The notes beneath the pieces are model-generated. The model was not told where the DNA came from. It did not search any database and was given only the letters and a program-made list of their open reading frames with translations. Below are positions 7,753 through 16,536 of a stretch of DNA of 64,000 nt, piece after piece (the stretch's first letter is position 1; each line of letters starts with the position of its first letter). A program made the position numbers and the translations under genes. The stretch is taken from contig CAMOIC010000001.1 in NCBI GenBank assembly GCA_946615965.1, positions 69,758 through 133,757 on the forward strand, read 5' to 3'. The stretch comes from UBA3700 sp002372775 (GTDB lineage Bacteria > Bacillota > Clostridia > Christensenellales > UBA3700).

Positions 7753-9363
7753 TTATTTTGCATATTCAGTTTGACGAACTTCTCTAATTACACTAACTTT
7801 GATTTGGCCTGGATAATCTAATTCATTTTCAATCTTCTTAGCAATATCCTTTGCTAGGAATATTGTAGCCTTATCATCAACCTTATCTGGCTTAACCATA
7901 ACTCTGATTTCTCTACCAGCTTGGATTGCGAATGATTGCTCTACACCATCAAATGAATTAGCAACACCCTCTAGTTTCTCAAGTCTCTTTACATAGTTTT
8001 CAATTGATTCACGTCTAGCACCAGGTCTTGCAGAAGAAATAGCATCTGCAGCTTGTACAAGAACTGCTTCAACTGTTTCTGGTTCAACATCTCCATGGTG
8101 AGCTTCAATACAATGAACTACTGCTCTAGATTCTTTAAACTTCTTAGCGATATCTACACCGATTTGTACGTGAGTACCTTCTAATTCATGGTCAACAGCC
8201 TTACCAATATCGTGTAATAGACCTGCTCTCTTAGCGATTTTAACATCTGCACCTAATTCAGCAGCCATAACACCGGCTAAATAACTAACTTCTAGGGAGT
8301 GCTCTAGAACGTTTTGACCAAAACTTGTACGGTACTTTAATCTACCTAAAATCTTAACGATTTCTGGATGTAGACCATATACATTAGCATCAAAAGCTGC
8401 ATTTTCACCAGCTTCTTTTACTTGGCTTTCAATTTCTTTCTTTACTTTTTCTACTGTTTCTTCAATCTTAGCTGGATGAATTCTACCATCAGCAACTAAT
8501 CTTTCAATTGTAATCTTAGCGATTTCTCTACGCATTGGATCAAATCCTGAAACTGTTACTGCATCTGGAGTATCATCAATAATTAAATCGACACCAGTTG
8601 CGTTTTCAATAGATTTAATATTTCTACCAACACGACCAATCAAACGACCTTTCATTTCTTCGTTTGGAAGATTTACAGTGGATACAGTTGATTCTGAAGT
8701 ATGCTCAGGCGCACACTTTTGAATCGCAAGTCCAATAATTTTTCTCGCTTCTTTGTTTGCCTCATCTTTTGCTTTTTGCTCAATTTCCTTAACTTCAGCG
8801 GCAGCATCAACCCTTGCTTCTTCTAGCATTTGGTTCATAAGTGTCTCTTTAGCTTCTTCTTGAGTCAATTTAGCAACTCTTTCGAGTTCTGCAAGCATCT
8901 TGCCGTGAGCATCCTTGATTTCTAATTCTAAGGCTTCTATTTTGCTTTCTCTTGCGTCTAGGGCGATCTTTCTTTCATCTAGAAGATCACTCTTGTGATC
9001 TAGAGAAACTTCTCTACGGTTTAATTGTTCGTCTCTTTGATTAACACGTTGTTCATTACGTGCGACTTCTGCTCTTTTTGCACTGATATCTTTATCTGCT
9101 TCTGAACGAAGTCTTTGACTTTCTTCTTTTGCTTCAACTTTAGCATCCCTTAGGTAATCTTTGGCTTCTTTTTGAGCCTCAGAGCGTAATTTATCACATT
9201 CTTCTTTTACGCTACCAACGTTTTTACGAGCATAGTATCTATATATTAAATAACCTGCTACCAACCCAGCTAATAATGCTAGAATAGCGGCTAATATAAT
9301 TCCAGTTACAGCACCACCGTCAGCGCTAAGGATAATACTAAAGCAACTTGCGTTACTTTCCAT
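7753..9363 (-). CDS. rny: Ribonuclease Y
   Basis: Membrane-anchored endoribonuclease that initiates mRNA decay in Firmicutes. N-terminal membrane segment at about residues 17-41 (TGIILAAILALLAGLVAGYL), a long coiled coil (about 50-210), a KH domain (GRLIGRVGRNIKSIENATGVDL) and an HD domain with LLHDIGKAVDHE as metal-binding motif. 536 residues, close to the 520 of B. subtilis. The ATG has GGAGG eight bases upstream. It sits alone between two terminators downstream of recA, its usual neighbour in this group. Confidence 0.96.
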   Translation of the reverse strand: MESNASCFSIILSADGGAVTGIILAAILALLAGLVAGYLIYRYYARKNVGSVKEECDKLRSEAQKEAKDYLRDAKVEAKEESQRLRSEADKDISAKRAEVARNEQRVNQRDEQLNRREVSLDHKSDLLDERKIALDARESKIEALELEIKDAHGKMLAELERVAKLTQEEAKETLMNQMLEEARVDAAAEVKEIEQKAKDEANKEARKIIGLAIQKCAPEHTSESTVSTVNLPNEEMKGRLIGRVGRNIKSIENATGVDLIIDDTPDAVTVSGFDPMRREIAKITIERLVADGRIHPAKIEETVEKVKKEIESQVKEAGENAAFDANVYGLHPEIVKILGRLKYRTSFGQNVLEHSLEVSYLAGVMAAELGADVKIAKRAGLLHDIGKAVDHELEGTHVQIGVDIAKKFKESRAVVHCIEAHHGDVEPETVEAVLVQAADAISSARPGARRESIENYVKRLEKLEGVANSFDGVEQSFAIQAGREIRVMVKPDKVDDKATIFLAKDIAKKIENELDYPGQIKVSVIREVRQTEYAK

Positions 9364-9408
9364 TTATTACCTCCTATACACATGTCAAGTTTCAATTTTA
9401 TATAAATA

Positions 9409-9433
9409 AAGTGGGCGTTACAAACACCCACTT
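9409..9433 (-). terminator. Terminator between recA and rny
   Basis: On the minus strand AAGTGGGTGTT...AACGCCCACTT forms a complete stem using one G-U wobble, loop UGU, followed by TATTTAT. The T-tract is interrupted, so some read-through into rny is likely. Confidence 0.7.
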
Positions 9434-9467
9434 ATTATTTTATATTATAATAAGGCTCAAGTCAATA

Positions 9468-10484
9468 TTAGTCCTGAGATTCTAAGGCCACTTTTTCCAT
9501 AATCTTAGCTACAATTTCTTGCGCTACTTCTGGATTATCTGCGATGTATTGAACAGCCTTATCTCTGCCTTGTGCAATCTTCTCATCATTATAGCTGATC
9601 CATGATCCACTCTTTTGCATAATACCCATAGAAATAGCCATATCTACGATGCTTCCTTCTTGGCTAATACCCTTTCCGTAGATGATATCAAATTCTGCTG
9701 TTTTGAATGGAGGAGCTACCTTATTCTTAACAATCTTTGCTCTTGTTCTATTACCTACAAATTCAGCACCATCTTTAAGAGCATCACCTTTTCTAACATC
9801 AACTCTTACGGAAGCATAGAATTTTAATGCCTTACCACCTGGTGTTGTTTCAGGGTTACCGAACATAACGCCAACCTTTTCTCTTAATTGGTTGATAAAG
9901 ATAACACAAGTGTTAGCTTTAGATATTACACTTGTAACTCTTCTTAAACCTTGGCTCATTAATCTTGCTTGAAGACCAATAACAGATTGTCCAACTTCAC
10001 CTTCGATTTCAGCTTTTGGTGTTAAAGCCGCTACAGAGTCTACAACAATCAAATCTACTGAGTTTGATCTAACTAATGTATCTAAGTTATCTAGGGCTTG
10101 TTCGCCGCTATCTGGCTGTATAACGTATAGATTATCAATATCTACACCTAAATTCTTGGCATAAACAGCATCAAGAGCATGTTCTGCATCAATAAACACA
10201 ACTGTACCGCCTTGCTTTTGACATGATGCAATTGCATGTAATGCAAGAGTAGTTTTACCTGAAGATTCAGGTCCATAGATTTCTATAATTCTACCCTTTG
10301 GCCATCCTCCTACTCCTAGCGCTATATCTAATGGTAAACATTGAGATGGAATAACATCCATTTGTTGTACCTTTTTCTCTCCTAATCTAACAATAGTTCC
10401 CTTTCCGTAGCCCTTTTCGATTTTAGCAATAGCTTCATCGATCATAGCACTCTTTTCTGTAACTACTTCTTCTTTCTTTGCCAT
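9468..10484 (-). CDS. recA: Recombinase A
   Basis: Strand-exchange ATPase and SOS co-protease. Walker A GPESSGKTT at 71-79, the TFINQLREKVGVMFGNPETT-type block (here VIFINQLREKVGVMFG), and DNA-binding loop L2 context downstream (TTPGGKALKFYASVR). 338 residues, normal length. The start follows an AGAGGT ribosome-binding site in the 10-base gap after the cinA-type gene, so recA is expected to be transcribed from upstream promoters; no SOS box is visible immediately before it. Confidence 0.97.
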   Translation of the reverse strand: MAKKEEVVTEKSAMIDEAIAKIEKGYGKGTIVRLGEKKVQQMDVIPSQCLPLDIALGVGGWPKGRIIEIYGPESSGKTTLALHAIASCQKQGGTVVFIDAEHALDAVYAKNLGVDIDNLYVIQPDSGEQALDNLDTLVRSNSVDLIVVDSVAALTPKAEIEGEVGQSVIGLQARLMSQGLRRVTSVISKANTCVIFINQLREKVGVMFGNPETTPGGKALKFYASVRVDVRKGDALKDGAEFVGNRTRAKIVKNKVAPPFKTAEFDIIYGKGISQEGSIVDMAISMGIMQKSGSWISYNDEKIAQGRDKAVQYIADNPEVAQEIVAKIMEKVALESQD

Positions 10485-10494
10485 TTTTTACCTC

Positions 10495-11208
10495 TTAATC
10501 GTATTTTTCAATATATTTCAATAACATAAATAATGCTATATTATTAACCGTTTTTCTAATTGTGTCTCTATTACCATCTAATTCTACTTTCTTAACTTCA
10601 TGTTCTGTATTTGAAGCAACACCGATATAAGCAACACCTACTGGGGTATCAAATTCATCAGAATCTGGACCTGCACAACCTGTTGTAGCAACAGCTAGTG
10701 TTATATCTTTATTAGCAAGAACACCTTGAAGCATTTCTTCACAAGTTTGCATACTGATAGGACCATAATTATCTAAAGTGTTTTGTTTTACATGTAATCT
10801 TCTAACTTTTGCTGCAGTAGCATAAGTAACAAAGCCTTCATATAATACGTGGCTACTTCCTGGGATATTAACAATTGAAGATGCTACCATTCCACCTGTT
10901 ATAGACTCAGCAGTACCAACTTTAATATTCTTATCAGTTGCTTTTTTAACTATTTGTTCTTCTAAAGAAGTCTCATAATCTGCATACAACTCATCCTTAA
11001 TACAATTTACTACATTATTAAGAATTTCGTTGAATTTAATCTCTGAGGCATTCTTATTTATAAGAATGATTGTTACATCCTTATACTTTTCTGATACATC
11101 GATGAAAACATCCTCAGTATCTACTAATGACTTGCAATTTTCAATATCAGATTCTGATACGTCAAATGCTTTTAAAACGCAATAGTCTTTACACTCTTCT
11201 AATTTCAT
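10495..11208 (-). CDS. CinA C-terminal domain protein (nicotinamide-nucleotide amidase type), short form
   Basis: The C-terminal 155 residues match the CinA-C/PncC amidase (TAESITGGMVASSIV near 98-112, then SGPIS-like YGPISMQT, ATTGCAGPDSD, PVGVAYIGVA and GNRDTIR). Such enzymes deamidate nicotinamide mononucleotide. Full-length CinA has an N-terminal MoCF-like domain of about 170 residues; here the N-terminus is only about 80 residues and lacks that motif, resembling instead a small KH-like alpha-beta piece. Position directly upstream of recA is the classic cinA-recA arrangement, so this is probably a reduced cinA. Confidence 0.85.
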   Translation of the reverse strand: MKLEECKDYCVLKAFDVSESDIENCKSLVDTEDVFIDVSEKYKDVTIILINKNASEIKFNEILNNVVNCIKDELYADYETSLEEQIVKKATDKNIKVGTAESITGGMVASSIVNIPGSSHVLYEGFVTYATAAKVRRLHVKQNTLDNYGPISMQTCEEMLQGVLANKDITLAVATTGCAGPDSDEFDTPVGVAYIGVASNTEHEVKKVELDGNRDTIRKTVNNIALFMLLKYIEKYD

Positions 11209-11210
11209 CT

Positions 11211-12533
11211 TTAGCCTCTAACCTTACCTATATAATCTAAGCCATCCATCTTGACTAATTCGACTTTATAAATACTTCCTACATCTACTAAATCATCTGC
11301 TGTGAAATAAACCTTTGTATCTATCTCTGGAGCATCTGATTTACTTCTTCCGTAGAACATTTGTCTATCGTAATCAATTCCTTCATATATAACATCAACA
11401 ATTTGTCCTAGTCTTCTTTTCATTCTCTTAACCATAACCTTTTGTTGAATATCATACAGTTCAGCTTGTCTTTGAAGTTTAATATCTTCTGGCAACTGTT
11501 CTTTTAATCTTGCAGCTGCTGTTCCTTCTTCTTTTGAATAAGTAAAGAAACCGCATCTGTCGATTCTTCCAGATTTAATAAACTCTTTTAGTTCATTGTA
11601 ATCTTCTTCTGTTTCTCCTGGGAATCCAACAATAAATGTAGATCTTACAGTAAAACAGTTATACTTCTCTATTCTATTGAACAAATCATCAATATAATCT
11701 TTGTTTATATGACGATTCATTCTCTTTAATACACTACTTGATCTATGTTGAAGTGGTATATCAAGATACTTACAAATCTTATCATTGTTTGCCATATAAT
11801 CTAGAAGTTCATCTGAGATGTTCTCCGGATATAAGTACAACAATCTTATCCACTCAACATTTATTTTACTTAATCTATCTAATAAGTCAATAAGTAAACA
11901 CTTGTTCGCTTTGTCTTGTCCGAAAATTGAGACATCTTGCGCTACAAGTATCAATTCTTTAATGCCATAATTGTCTACAAGTTCCTTTGCTTCTTCTACA
12001 ACATCATCAATATCTCTAGATGTATATTTACCTCTGATTTGAGGAATTGCACAGTATGTGCAATGATTACTACATCCTTCTGCAATCTTTAAATATGCGA
12101 AATGTTGTGGAGTTGTTAAAACTCTCTTCCTTGTGAAATCTCTAGTATTAATATCGTTCTTATAGTAGTTTCTCTTACCTGTAGCCACCATATCCTTAAT
12201 CAATTGAGGAAGATTCTTATAATTTGCTGTACCTAAGAACAAATTAACCTCAGGCATTTCATTAAACATTTCTTCCATATATCTTTGAGATAGACATCCA
12301 GTAACGATAAGATATTTACACTTACCATCCTTCTTTAGACTAGCCATTTCAAAAATAGTATCGATTGATTCTTGTTTAGCACTCTCAATAAAACCACAAG
12401 TATTTACAATAACAATATCGGCATCTTCAACTTCGGCTGTTAATTCAAAACCATCTTCTTGAAGATATGCCATCATGTTTTCTGTATCTATTCTGTTTTT
12501 ATCGCATCCTAGGGATACTACGCCAATTTTCAT
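11211..12533 (-). CDS. rimO: Ribosomal protein uS12 methylthiotransferase
   Basis: Radical-SAM enzyme that methylthiolates the conserved aspartate of S12. N-terminal UPF0004 domain with three cluster cysteines (LGCDKNRID, VNTCGFIESAKQE, TGCLSQRY), radical SAM motif CSNHCTYCAIP near residue 154, and a C-terminal TRAM domain (QIVDVIYEGIDYD onward). 440 residues, as expected. FIESAKQESID is the RimO rather than MiaB signature. Three bases separate it from pgsA upstream and two from the cinA-type gene downstream. Confidence 0.94.
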   Translation of the reverse strand: MKIGVVSLGCDKNRIDTENMMAYLQEDGFELTAEVEDADIVIVNTCGFIESAKQESIDTIFEMASLKKDGKCKYLIVTGCLSQRYMEEMFNEMPEVNLFLGTANYKNLPQLIKDMVATGKRNYYKNDINTRDFTRKRVLTTPQHFAYLKIAEGCSNHCTYCAIPQIRGKYTSRDIDDVVEEAKELVDNYGIKELILVAQDVSIFGQDKANKCLLIDLLDRLSKINVEWIRLLYLYPENISDELLDYMANNDKICKYLDIPLQHRSSSVLKRMNRHINKDYIDDLFNRIEKYNCFTVRSTFIVGFPGETEEDYNELKEFIKSGRIDRCGFFTYSKEEGTAAARLKEQLPEDIKLQRQAELYDIQQKVMVKRMKRRLGQIVDVIYEGIDYDRQMFYGRSKSDAPEIDTKVYFTADDLVDVGSIYKVELVKMDGLDYIGKVRG

Positions 12534-12536
12534 ATA

Positions 12537-13463
12537 TTATTCTTCCTTTGCCTCAGCGCTATCATTTGCTAACGCTTCTTTAGCTTCTTTTTCTTTTCTA
12601 GCTAAATAATACTTTTCAAGCTTATCTACATCTTTTAAAGTTATATCCATTGTTCTCTTTAGATAAGATTCACCTTTAGTTAGACCCATAATTTCATACC
12701 ATAAAGCAATTTCTAGAGCTCTAGCATATGTATAATCATCTTGGCATTTTTGAATAAATGGAACGTCAATTCTGTTTTCTTGAATACACTTTCTCATAGT
12801 ATCAAAGATCTTTTCATCCTTAATATCTACGTTTCTTTCGATCATTAAATCAACTTTAACTTTCTTTTCTTTAAATACTTGTCTATTCTTCCAAATATAA
12901 TTCCATCCTGAATAAACAGTCAAAATTGTGCAACCTGAGATGAATACAATAGCGAACCACCACATTATTTCACCATAAATCCAACAAGCAGCTTCATGGC
13001 CTACCATTGTTTCTCTAAATGGGATAAATAACAAAGCATTTAAACCAATCATCCCAAATGTAGTCTTCCACTTTCCTGACATATCAGCAGCTAGAATAAC
13101 TTTCTTAGAAGCTGCGATTTGTCTAAATAGACTTATGATAAATTCTCTTGCAATAATAACAATTGAGCAAACTTCCATATAATATGGAATTCCTAATCTA
13201 TAGTGATTTGAAGCAATACCTATAATTAAAGCTGTAATTGTTAAAATCTTATCTGCAATAGGATCTAGGAATTTTCCCATTGTAGTTACCATGTTATATT
13301 TTCTTGCAATATAACCATCTAAAAAGTCTGTTATTGAAGCAACAAAGAATAATCCTGCTGATACAATAAACATCCACCAAATTGTTTCCTCTAAACAAAA
13401 TGCGGCAATAATAAGAGGAATCATAGCTAATCTTACTACCGTAATCTTTGTAGGTAAATTCAT
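12537..13463 (-). CDS. pgsA: CDP-diacylglycerol-glycerol-3-phosphate phosphatidyltransferase with an FtsK-gamma-like C-terminal domain
   Basis: Makes phosphatidylglycerol phosphate in the membrane. The CDP-alcohol phosphotransferase signature runs from D49-G50 through A53-R54 and G63 to D67 and D71 (DGYIARKYNMVTTMGKFLDP). Several membrane helices fill residues 8-190. Usual PgsA ends near residue 190; here about 108 residues follow. Residues 219-281 align with the FtsK gamma domain encoded by the gene upstream (FtsK 913-975): D221/D915, C226/C920, F236/F930, Q238/Q932, K239/R933, W255/W948, with one or two single-residue insertions. The last 20 residues are Lys/Glu/Ala-rich. Coding frame is intact; the tail is a real part of the protein as written. 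Confidence 0.92.
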   Translation of the reverse strand: MNLPTKITVVRLAMIPLIIAAFCLEETIWWMFIVSAGLFFVASITDFLDGYIARKYNMVTTMGKFLDPIADKILTITALIIGIASNHYRLGIPYYMEVCSIVIIAREFIISLFRQIAASKKVILAADMSGKWKTTFGMIGLNALLFIPFRETMVGHEAACWIYGEIMWWFAIVFISGCTILTVYSGWNYIWKNRQVFKEKKVKVDLMIERNVDIKDEKIFDTMRKCIQENRIDVPFIQKCQDDYTYARALEIALWYEIMGLTKGESYLKRTMDITLKDVDKLEKYYLARKEKEAKEALANDSAEAKEE

Positions 13464-13493
13464 ACTTATAACCTTTGTAACCTTTTATCTAAT

Positions 13494-16448
13494 TTATTCT
13501 TGGTTATCCCCGTCCTGAGCTGCTTTCCATGCATCAAACTCAGCTTGAGTCATAACCATTATTTTCTTATTTCCTTCAGTCTTAGCAAATCCATTATCTA
13601 TAATCCAGTCACAAATCTTAGCAGCTTTTGGATAGCCTACACCAATCTTTCTTTGAACAAACGATGTAGATACTTGTTGAGCAGCAACACAAGCCTCTAA
13701 CGCATCAATATAGGCTGGGTCCAGTTTGTCTACATCACCAAGTTCCATTGCCATTTGTTCTGGCTCTTCTTGTTTTGGATCAGCCATAATCATCTTCTCT
13801 GCATCTTCATCAAAGAATTTATCATTATGGGCCTTAATATATTCAATCATTTCAATTAAGTCTTCTGTAGCAAGATATGCACCTTGAACTCTATGAAGTT
13901 CAGCCTCATATGGGTTCATGAACAATAAGTCACCATAACCTAGCAATTCTTCAGCACCGCCTTCACCTAAGATAGTCATACTATCTTGAGTTGCTGTACA
14001 CTTTAGAGCAATACGAGTTGGCAAGTTAGACTTAATTGTACCTGTAATAATATCTACAGAAGGTCTTTGTGTTGCAAGTACTAAATGAATACCCGCAGCT
14101 CTTGCCTTTGCAGCAAGTCTTGAAATCAATTTATCAAAGTCTTTCTTATATTGTGAATTTGCAATTTCACCGAATTCATCAATAACGATAACAATATATG
14201 GAATATGAAGAGATTTATCTGCCATAACTTCTGGAAGTTTATTATATGAATCCAAATCTCTTACGCTATTATTAGTCAATAAAGCATACCTTCTCTCCAT
14301 TTCATTAATTGCCCAATTCATAGCATTCATCGCTTTCGCAGGCTCATTTAGAATCTCAGGGATTAATAAATGAGGAATTCCAGCATATGGAGCAAATTCT
14401 ACTTGTTTTGGATCAAATAGAATTAATCTTAAATCTTCTGGAGAATATCTACATAATAAGCTTGCTAACATTACGTTAATAGCAACAGACTTACCAGAAC
14501 GAGTAGCACCAGCAATTAACATATGTGGAGCTGTTGTTAAATCGAATGAATAGTTATAGCCTGTAATGTCTTGACCAAACGCAAATACAAGGCCAGTTTC
14601 CTTCTTAATAGCCTTTTGATAATCGCTAGATAGATATACGTTCTTAAATGGAACCATATTTCTAACTTTGTTAGGAACTTCGACACCTAGATATGGAGTA
14701 CCTGGAATTGGAGCAAGCAATCTCATGCTTGTTACAGCCATATTTAACTTAATATCGTCATATCTTGATGTAATATTCTTAATTGGAGTCTTAATATCCT
14801 TCTTGAATACAATTCTAGAGAATGTAGGTCCCATGATAATTTCTACAATCTCAATATCTACATTGAATGCAGCAAGAACTTCTTTTAACTTTTCAGCTCT
14901 TGCTTCCATATCAGCTCTATCTAACTCCTTCATTGGAGTATCTTTTAAGTTCGCAACATTAGGAGCATCATATTTCTTATAGATTCTCTTTGGTTTTGGT
15001 GGTTCAACAGGCTTTGGAGGATCAACCGGCTTAATTGGCTGAGCAGGCTTAATAATAGGTTTTTCTTCTTTTTTTTCAGCGCCATAATTAGAAATACCAA
15101 GATCTTTAAATGAATCTTGCTTCTTTTCCTCATTCTTTTGTTGTAAGAATGAAAGCATATCATTATTCTTTGGTTTTAAATATTCGCTTTGATCTTCAAC
15201 AACTTCACCATTTTCTTCAATCTTTGGAGCTTCATAATGAGGTTCAAAATGAGGTGTTGTTTCAACAGGCTTAACTTCCTCTGTTGAAATTGTGTTAATA
15301 ATTGCATCAAAAGGATCAACTTCTTCTTTTTTAGGAGTTTCAAAAGTTGGTGCTTTATATGTATTTGTTTGATCAAATGCTGGATTTGCATGAGGAATAT
15401 AATCTTCCATAAAATCATGATTAATTCCTTGAGCTGCATTATCATCTAGTGTCTTTTTTCTATTTGAGTTGTAGAACGAAGCATCTTCTGCTGTTGGCTT
15501 AAATGGAATAATACCATCTGGACTTAATCCATCATTTTTACTTGGATCAACATGCTCTTCTATTGGATTAATTGGAATAATCTTGTCTGCATTAGCAAAT
15601 TCTTGCATTCTTTGCTTTGCAAGTTTGATTTCTGATTCATCAGAATCTGAAGAATATGGAATGCTGTTAATAATATCTTCCTTATCCTCGTCGCTCATAC
15701 CTCCCATCATAATTCCGCTAGGATTTACTTCATCGATTGGAGTAATTTCAAAATCTTCATTTCTTCTAGAAGTTTTTAATTTCGAAGATGAGAATAATTT
15801 ACCATTGATATCTCCGTTATATAATTGAGGTCCATAACTTGGTTGAGGAATATCTTCATTTACGTCATTTGATGGGCTAATATCATAATATTGAGCATTA
15901 TTTACACTACCAACATGTTTTGTTCTATCTCTAAATTTAATACCAATATCAAAATCTAATTGATTGATAACAGCAAGAGCAATTAGACCTAATAAAATCA
16001 AAGATAAGATTACAAGAGAGAATACATATAATTGTGCAAGTGGATATAAAAACCAAGAAAAAGCAGCGCCACCTAAAGAATCTTGGCCATTAAATGCTTG
16101 CATAATATAATCATTAAATGAAAGTGTTGAATAATCTTTAAAAGTAACTAGATGTGCAATACAAATAACTACAAATAAAATCAAAAGATAATTAAGGATA
16201 ATCTTTAAAGAAACCTTTGGCTTCATTCCAAGAGTAATAAAGATGCCCATAACAGTACCAGCAAAACAATAGCCATAAATAGCATATCCTAGCGCGCCAA
16301 CAAGAATGCCTCTTACAGCATTTCCCGCATATCCAAAGATACTATTACCGTTAATTCTTAAGATAATTAAATCAAGAAGTCCGAAAATTCCGATGAATAT
16401 TAATCCCTTAAAAATCCTATCAAGTTGGCTCTCATCTTTATTAGACAT
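13494..16448 (-). CDS. ftsK: DNA translocase FtsK/SpoIIIE
   Basis: Septal motor that pumps chromosomal DNA at division or sporulation. Four or five membrane segments in the first 170 residues, a long low-complexity linker rich in Pro, Lys and Glu (about 190-500), then the motor: Walker A GATRSGKS near 645 and Walker B IVIVIDEFGE, followed by LATQRPSVDIITGTIKSN. The C-terminal winged-helix gamma domain is at about 913-975 (STSFVQRKIGVGYPKAAKI) and reads the polar KOPS/SRS sequences in known homologues. 984 residues. AAGGAG precedes the ATG; an extended -10 promoter lies just upstream. Confidence 0.96.
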   Translation of the reverse strand: MSNKDESQLDRIFKGLIFIGIFGLLDLIILRINGNSIFGYAGNAVRGILVGALGYAIYGYCFAGTVMGIFITLGMKPKVSLKIILNYLLILFVVICIAHLVTFKDYSTLSFNDYIMQAFNGQDSLGGAAFSWFLYPLAQLYVFSLVILSLILLGLIALAVINQLDFDIGIKFRDRTKHVGSVNNAQYYDISPSNDVNEDIPQPSYGPQLYNGDINGKLFSSSKLKTSRRNEDFEITPIDEVNPSGIMMGGMSDEDKEDIINSIPYSSDSDESEIKLAKQRMQEFANADKIIPINPIEEHVDPSKNDGLSPDGIIPFKPTAEDASFYNSNRKKTLDDNAAQGINHDFMEDYIPHANPAFDQTNTYKAPTFETPKKEEVDPFDAIINTISTEEVKPVETTPHFEPHYEAPKIEENGEVVEDQSEYLKPKNNDMLSFLQQKNEEKKQDSFKDLGISNYGAEKKEEKPIIKPAQPIKPVDPPKPVEPPKPKRIYKKYDAPNVANLKDTPMKELDRADMEARAEKLKEVLAAFNVDIEIVEIIMGPTFSRIVFKKDIKTPIKNITSRYDDIKLNMAVTSMRLLAPIPGTPYLGVEVPNKVRNMVPFKNVYLSSDYQKAIKKETGLVFAFGQDITGYNYSFDLTTAPHMLIAGATRSGKSVAINVMLASLLCRYSPEDLRLILFDPKQVEFAPYAGIPHLLIPEILNEPAKAMNAMNWAINEMERRYALLTNNSVRDLDSYNKLPEVMADKSLHIPYIVIVIDEFGEIANSQYKKDFDKLISRLAAKARAAGIHLVLATQRPSVDIITGTIKSNLPTRIALKCTATQDSMTILGEGGAEELLGYGDLLFMNPYEAELHRVQGAYLATEDLIEMIEYIKAHNDKFFDEDAEKMIMADPKQEEPEQMAMELGDVDKLDPAYIDALEACVAAQQVSTSFVQRKIGVGYPKAAKICDWIIDNGFAKTEGNKKIMVMTQAEFDAWKAAQDGDNQE

Positions 16449-16476
16449 AGAAATCTCCTTAAAATCTCACATTTAA

Positions 16477-16485
16477 ATTATAACA
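16477..16485 (-). promoter_or_regulatory. Extended -10 promoter upstream of ftsK
   Basis: TGTTATAAT on the minus strand (TG-n-TATAAT), about 30 bases before the ftsK start. No good -35 at the expected distance, which is tolerated by extended -10 promoters. Confidence 0.5.
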
Positions 16486-16536
16486 CACGATAATTTAAAA
16501 TAAAATATTATATATAAAAGAATTTAAGGATTGTTT

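Noticed and set aside
10485..10494. SOS (LexA) box directly before recA
   Set aside because: Only ten bases separate recA from the CinA-C gene and they hold the ribosome-binding site; no Cheo-type box (GAAC-N4-GTTC) was noticed upstream of the operon.
14945..15445. Open frames on the minus strand in other phases within the ftsK linker
   Set aside because: Low-complexity Leu/Lys/Ile products without ribosome-binding sites; they are phase shadows of the repetitive linker.
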